Below are positions 58,625 to 64,000 of a DNA stretch of 64,000 nucleotides, one piece after another (positions within the stretch are counted from its first letter, which is position 1; each line of letters opens with the position of its first letter). The stretch lies in NCBI GenBank assembly GCA_019096195.1, contig JAGTXK010000134.1, positions 186,001 to 250,000 of the forward strand. Direction: 5' to 3'. Position numbers and translations under genes: made by a program. Origin of the DNA: Boletus sp. NGJ (Eukaryota; Basidiomycota; Agaricomycetes; Boletales; Boletaceae). Under the pieces are notes generated by a model, which searched no databases, had not been told where the DNA came from, and saw only the letters and a program-made list of their open reading frames with translations.

Positions 58625-58636
58625 TGGATTAGACTG
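58625..58636 (+). promoter_or_regulatory. Primer-binding site of copy C, self-priming type
   Basis: TGGATTAGACTG starts two bases after the LTR. It is the exact complement of 58447-58458, which lies 33 bases after the TATA box. The same pair is present in copy A, and copy B keeps the LTR half. Confidence 0.72.
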
Positions 58637-61600
58637 CTATACACAACGCTCGGACTCCAGAGCTAAGGAGATATACGTGGGCCCAGCGTTTTAAGGGACA
58701 TCTCTAGTATTCACCACTTGACGGTGACGAGAAAAGAACTCGCCGAAACTCTTGCATATACGCTCGTCCAGCATCACTAAATAAGGATAACGTTGCTGCC
58801 GGGCATAGTGCACTAGCCCCACTTCTCAGGTGGTTGCCGACTTGAGCATACGCTGGTTCTACGATAGTGAACCCAGGTTCTCGTGATTACCTGTGACATC
58901 ACGAAGTAATGATACGGAGATTTATCTCGCCTTTCTCCCATGTTACACCTGCTCATAGTAAAGCAGTCATCCTCCGGTCCCCCATCACTGTTGCCCATCA
59001 TTTTCAACGACTTATATTTCGACTCCTACGAAGGCGTAGGAACCCCAGAACTGGATTGTAAGATATCTGGTAGTAAGGTTCTGAAAGAAGACCGACGCAG
59101 GAAAAGGAAAACCTACATCAGAAACCCCAACAAAGTTAGACCCCTTCGCCCCTCCTCCGCATTCGCACTTTATCGCATCGCATACTTCCGCTCGTACCTT
59201 TGCCCCAAATCCTTCTTAAAACCAAACCCCAAATATGTCTAGAGTCGACATCGATGAGCTCATCCAAAAACTCGCCAACCTTACTCAGAAACGCGACAAG
59301 GAAAATATCACTAAGAAAATCGCCGATCCTGGGAAATGGGACGGCACAAGGTCATCTTTCCGCCCATGGTGGATCAAACTCCATCTCTGGGTTGACGCTC
59401 AGAAATGGAAAAATAATAAAATCATGGACATCGCAGTCCTCTCCCGTCTTGAAGGAAAAGCGGAATCCTTTCACACAATTGATTATGGAACATTATCTCA
59501 ATGAAGAAGCAACCATCGAGACAGATGCAAACGGGGTCTTATTACCGGCAAAAGGAGCCAATGCATGGCCCACTTGGAACAGGTTACAGGAGCAGATCAA
59601 AACTCACTTCTGTATCGATACCTTGGCCCACGAGTCGTTAAGGAAACTCGAGGCTTTAAAACAAAATGGTCACCCTATTGACCTGTTCCTCCAAAGATTT
59701 GAGATCTTGAGAAAAGAGTCGTACATCGACGACCACCATGCAGAAGTCTTACTGAAGAAGGCAGTAGACTTCAAAATATACGAAAGATCTCGTTTGAATA
59801 GCCCCTGCCTGCAACTTTGACTACAAAGACTTAGTCATAAATTACAGAACAATTGGACGGGCATTCGAACAGATCGCAAATGAGCGTGGACCACCGCATT
59901 GATCTCAACCCCCAAGATCTTCTTTCCCTCCTCTCCGTGGGCAACCCCCACAAAATTCATATCGCCCTACCTATATGGCAGTAGGAACACAACCGGGTCG
60001 CGGTGCACCCATGGAAATAGGAGTCCAGCAGGCTGGACCTTCTAAAGAAACGCGAATCTGTTTCCATTGTGGCAAACCCGGCCACATTAAACCCAACTGC
60101 CCCACGAACCCTTTCAAACGGACTGGTCATCCACCTATGCAACGCCAAATTTGGGATTGGAACCAAGGCTCATACATCAAGCAAACTCAGGGAGAAAATG
60201 AGTATCTCTCCTTTTTTAATGAATTCCAATCTCGTGCATATGCACAACAACCACTCCTGCAACCTTCCGTAACTACAACGGCACCAAGTGTAGCAACAAG
60301 GACCTACGTTTCTGATGAGGCAGAAGCATATTATAGAGATAAGTTTGAGGTGGAAGCAAAAGCCTGAGCTGCACAGGCTTTAAATGGACAGCGCCAATGA
60401 GTGAAGAGGGAACTCAGTGGCACAAACATTTTTCTTTTTCATCTTCTCTTACTACATGTACAAGTACCGATTTCCCTATCTCCGATCTCTTGTCTGTTCT
60501 ACGTAATCTATCAATGAAATCTGCGAGGGCATCTCAATTGAGCGCGGCACCAGAATTAAGTGTACTTAATTCCCTCGTAAAACAACAAAAAATATCGAAT
60601 ATATATAAACCCACAAAGGTCACGTTAAACCAAGCATCTATGCTTTCCTATGGTGGAGAATTCTCTCTTGAAACCATAGTATCGTGCAACGTTAATGGCC
60701 AGTGGTCACGTTACTGTTTCCAGTCCCTCCTGGATTCGGGAGCGTCGCATACTTTCATAGATCAGGACTATGTAAAATATCACGGAATACCTTTTTATAC
60801 TATCGACAACCCCATTAAGATACATAACGCTGACGGTTCGGAAGGAGCTATCTGACCGATCCGTCATGCGGTAACACTGATGGTGGAAATCGAAGGACAC
60901 TACGAAGTAATAGACGCTTACATATCTAAATTAGGAACTCATCGTATACCTCTTACTGTAAAATTATGGGCCTAGGACCCACTTCTTCTTATGAACCAGT
61001 TCAACTTCGTACTATAGAAGAAGGACTCAAAGAAAAAGTTCCCTTAACTTATCACAAGTTTTTAGATGTCTTTTCGGAGAAAGAATCACAAAGGATGCCT
61101 TTACGAAAACACTGGGATCACGCAATTGATCTCAAAGAAGACTTCATCCCCAAGAAAGGACATGTTATTCCCCATTCGGACATCGAGATGGAAGAAGTCA
61201 GAACATTCATCGAAAAAGAAGTCAAAAAGGGTTACATCAAACCCTCCAAATCTCCACAGACATCTCCTGTTTTTTTTATTCCAAAAAAGGATGGCAAAAA
61301 ACGAATGGTTATGGACTACCGATATTTAAATGAAGGAACCATCAAGAATTCCTATCCGCTCCCTCTCATTTCGCAATTAATTGATTGACTCAAAAACGCG
61401 GATCTATTTACAGCCATGGACCTTCGATGGGGATATAACAATGTCCGTATCAAAGAAGGCGACGAATGGAAAGCAGCCTTCGTTACCCCTATCAGAGCAT
61501 ATGAACCTACCGTTATGTACTTTGGTCTTACGAACTCTCCCCCCACGTTCCAAACCATGATGAACGATATATTTAACGACATGTATGCGGTAGTCGTCAT

Positions 61601-63993
61601 CTACATCGATGACGTTATGATATTTACATCAAAAAAGACAAAAGAACAACACGAAGAAGTTGTAAAGGAAGTTTTACGCCGTTTACACGAAAATGACCTT
61701 TACGTAAAACCAGAAAAGTGTACCTTCTCGGCAGAAAAAGTGGATTTTTTAGGAATGGTGGTATCTAAAGAGGGGGTAGAAATGCAGTCGAAGAAAGTAG
61801 CTGGGGTCATGGATTGGCCGATTCCTACTCGATTGAAACAACTCCAAGGCTTCCTCGGACTCTGTAATTATTATAGACGATTCATAGAAGGCTTCGCACA
61901 AATTGCCCGACCCTTGAACGATCTTACCAAGAAAGATGTTCCATTCAAATGGGGCCCAGATCAACAAGAAGCATTCACGAACTTAAAAAGAAAATTTACG
62001 GAAGCACTGCTTCTCGTGTATCCCAATCGCGATCAAGAAATGCACGTGGAAACTGATGCCTCAGACATTGCCACGGGAGCAGTGCTCTCCACTTTATGTA
62101 ACGACGGTAATTGGTGACCAGTCACCTTTATCTCTCACTCTTTTGACAGCGCAGAGCGCAACTATCTGATTTACGATAAAGAACTGCTTGCAGTAATCCA
62201 CACCCTAGAAGAATGGTGCCATTATCTAATTGGTCGAGAAAGGTTTGAAATCTGGACTGACCATAAAAACTTAGAATATTGAAAGAAGCCTCAAACACTT
62301 AGTGGACGTCAAGCACGTTGGCACGCACTTCTTCAAGAGTTTAATTATTCTTTCATTTACAAACCCGGATCGTCTAATGGAAGAGCTGACACTCTATCCT
62401 GACAACCAGATCACAGCGACGCAGTTACAGATCATAACCAAAATGTCACCGTCCTTCCTCCTTCCATTTTCATAAATCATGTTTCTCTCTCTTCAGATCT
62501 CATGACAAAAATACAAAAAGAATCCAAAAAATATAATGTAGACACCATAAACAATTTTCCTTTCTATTCAGAACTTAATCTATTCAAAAATGAAAAAGAT
62601 CAAATATACGTTCCTGAATCTTTACATACCGAAATCATTACTTTATGTCATGACTCGCCCATTGCAGGACACGGCGGTCATTCCAAAACTATTCACACTC
62701 TTTCTCGATACTTTTCGTGGCCAGGAGTCACAAAAGACATAAAAACTTATGTAGATCACTGCCAAGTGTGCGCCCTCATGAAGGGTAAGCAAAATGCACC
62801 GGCAGGAAAAGTTATCCCCTTACCCGCGGCAAAAGACCATGGGAAGATTTATCAGTAGATTTCATTATGGGTTTACCCCCATCACAATCTTTTACCGCCA
62901 TTTGCGTTGTTGTGGACAGATTCTCTAAAGAAGTTATTTTCATACCTACTTACGATACCTGTTCTTCAAAAGATCTTGCTATTTTATTTAGAGACCATGT
63001 CTGGTCAACACATGGACTTCCCTCTACCCTCGTTTCAGACTGAGGACCACAGTTCGTTTCTGCTTTCACCCAGGAGCTTTGTAAGCTTCTCGGCATAAAA
63101 CAAAAAATCTCTACGGCATACCATCCGCAAATAGATGGACAAACTGAACGCGTCAATCGAGATTTAGAACAGTATCTCCGCGCATATGCCGGAAAGAAAC
63201 AAAACGACTAGATTGAATGGCTGAAGTTAGCCCAATTCTCTCACAATAACACCGTCACTACAGCTACTGGAGAGATTCCCTTTAAAGTAACAAGAAACTA
63301 CATACCACGTATGGGTTTTGAAGGGCATCTCACAGGTTTTGCAGACGAAATTGGGCGTAACCATAAAGAGATTGAAGAAGCGCTGGAAGCTACACATGAG
63401 AGGATGATCGTCTCTTCCGATAAAAAACGATCAACAGCACCAGAATATTCTATTGGTCAGCAAGTCTGGCTCTCGACAGATAAATTGAAACTTCCCTATA
63501 CAGCTAAAAAACTCACACAAAAATGGATTGGCCCCTACGTCATCACTCGGGTCCTTCCTAACGCCATAACGCTCAAACTTCCTAATTCTGTTCACATTCA
63601 TCCAACTGTGAACATTTCTCACATCAAACCATATAAAGAGACACTACCTGGACAGCCTAAGTCTTGACTGGACGCTATAGAAATTGATGAAGAAGGAGAA
63701 GAGCAATTTGAAGTTGATTTTATTGCCGCTTCCAGGATGAAGAAAGGCAAACTAGAGTATTTGGTCCATTGGAAAGGTTACGATGAAACTGATCATACCT
63801 GGGAATCTGAAGACATTCATGTCACTGCACCGGATGCAGTTAAGGATTTCCATCGTCTTAACCCTTCCGCACCATGCAAGCTTCGTGGTTTATCACTATC
63901 AGTGTTTGCTTCTTTATTCTCACCTTATGAAAACTTCACCAAAAACGAAAAAACAATGACTCGCCTGGAATTCGAGTCTTAAAGAGGGGGTAG

Positions 63994-64000
63994 TGTAATA
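63994..64000 (+). repeat. Start of the 3' LTR of Gypsy copy C
   Basis: TGTAATA follows a purine tract (AAAGAGGGGGTAG, 63981-63993) and equals the first seven bases of the 5' LTR. The remainder is outside the window. Confidence 0.85.

Larger units (their letters stand above)
58142..64000 (+). mobile_element. Ty3/Gypsy chromovirus copy C, complete up to the window edge
   Basis: A fossil of the same family as A and B. Parts: 5' LTR 58142-58622; self-priming site; leader of about 600 bases; gag from 59235 with a CCHC knuckle near 60058-60102; protease near 60729-60765 (DSGASHTF); reverse transcriptase about 61190-61800 with YIDDV near 61601; RNase H about 62030-62400; integrase about 62640-63290; chromodomain about 63700-63870; polypurine tract 63981-63993; 3' LTR beginning at 63994 and cut by the edge. 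It has about ten breaks but keeps many CpG sites, so it decayed less by methylation than copy B. It was inserted into a Tc1 fragment; the last five bases before it are CATAC. Confidence 0.92.

Overview
The window looks like a transposon graveyard from the nuclear genome of a filamentous basidiomycete, most likely an agaricomycete. The evidence is the mix of families: KDZ and Plavaka DNA transposons, a fungal-type TET/JBP dioxygenase, a FunK1 kinase, WD40 and F-box/LRR multicopy families, Tc1/mariner elements with inverted repeats of about 150 bp, and chromodomain Ty3/Gypsy elements. The genus cannot be read from the sequence. I see no intact single-copy host gene; nearly every coding stretch is broken.

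Layout. 1-7175: two copies of one Gypsy/chromovirus family lie head to head. Copy A is on the minus strand and runs off the left edge. Copy B is on the plus strand and starts abruptly where A's LTR ends. 7190-8036: a broken plus-strand gene with a Pro/Ser-rich tail. 8146-10689: a broken minus-strand gene of a recurring agaricomycete hypothetical family. 11430-14984: a KDZ transposase on the plus strand. 15187-15940: an unidentified plus-strand gene. 16068-17617: a TET/JBP dioxygenase gene on the minus strand, convergent with the last two. 17560-18475: an 87-bp-period minisatellite. 18926-21805: a Plavaka transposase on the minus strand, into which a Ty1/Copia element (21806-27296) has inserted.

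28031-38973 is a three-level nest. A DDE_3-type transposon holds a Tc1/mariner transposon, which holds a minus-strand chromovirus. Each level has its own target-site duplication (TA, TA and GCAGG). 39860-43869: a second Plavaka, on the plus strand, carries an AT-rich insert (40543-41440) that opens with a mitochondrial cytochrome b fragment. 44226-46427: a decayed FunK1 kinase. 46428-57773: CpG-poor decayed DNA with pieces of DUF6532-like, LRR and WD40 genes, several tandem repeats, and an inverted repeat whose arms are degenerate microsatellites. 57774-64000: a Tc1 fragment cut by a third copy (C) of the first Gypsy family, which runs to the start of its 3' LTR at the right edge.

Three themes link the parts. 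Both Gypsy families carry a primer-binding site complementary to the predicted 5' end of their own RNA, the Tf1/sushi self-priming arrangement, while the Copia element carries a site matching the anticodon arm of initiator tRNA-Met. Older elements have lost most CpG, and the two Copia LTRs differ mainly by transitions of the kind 5-methylcytosine decay leaves. The KDZ transposase is next to a gene of the TET/JBP family, enzymes that oxidise 5-methylcytosine, in the same methylation-scarred setting. All identifications come from reading motifs; no database search was run.
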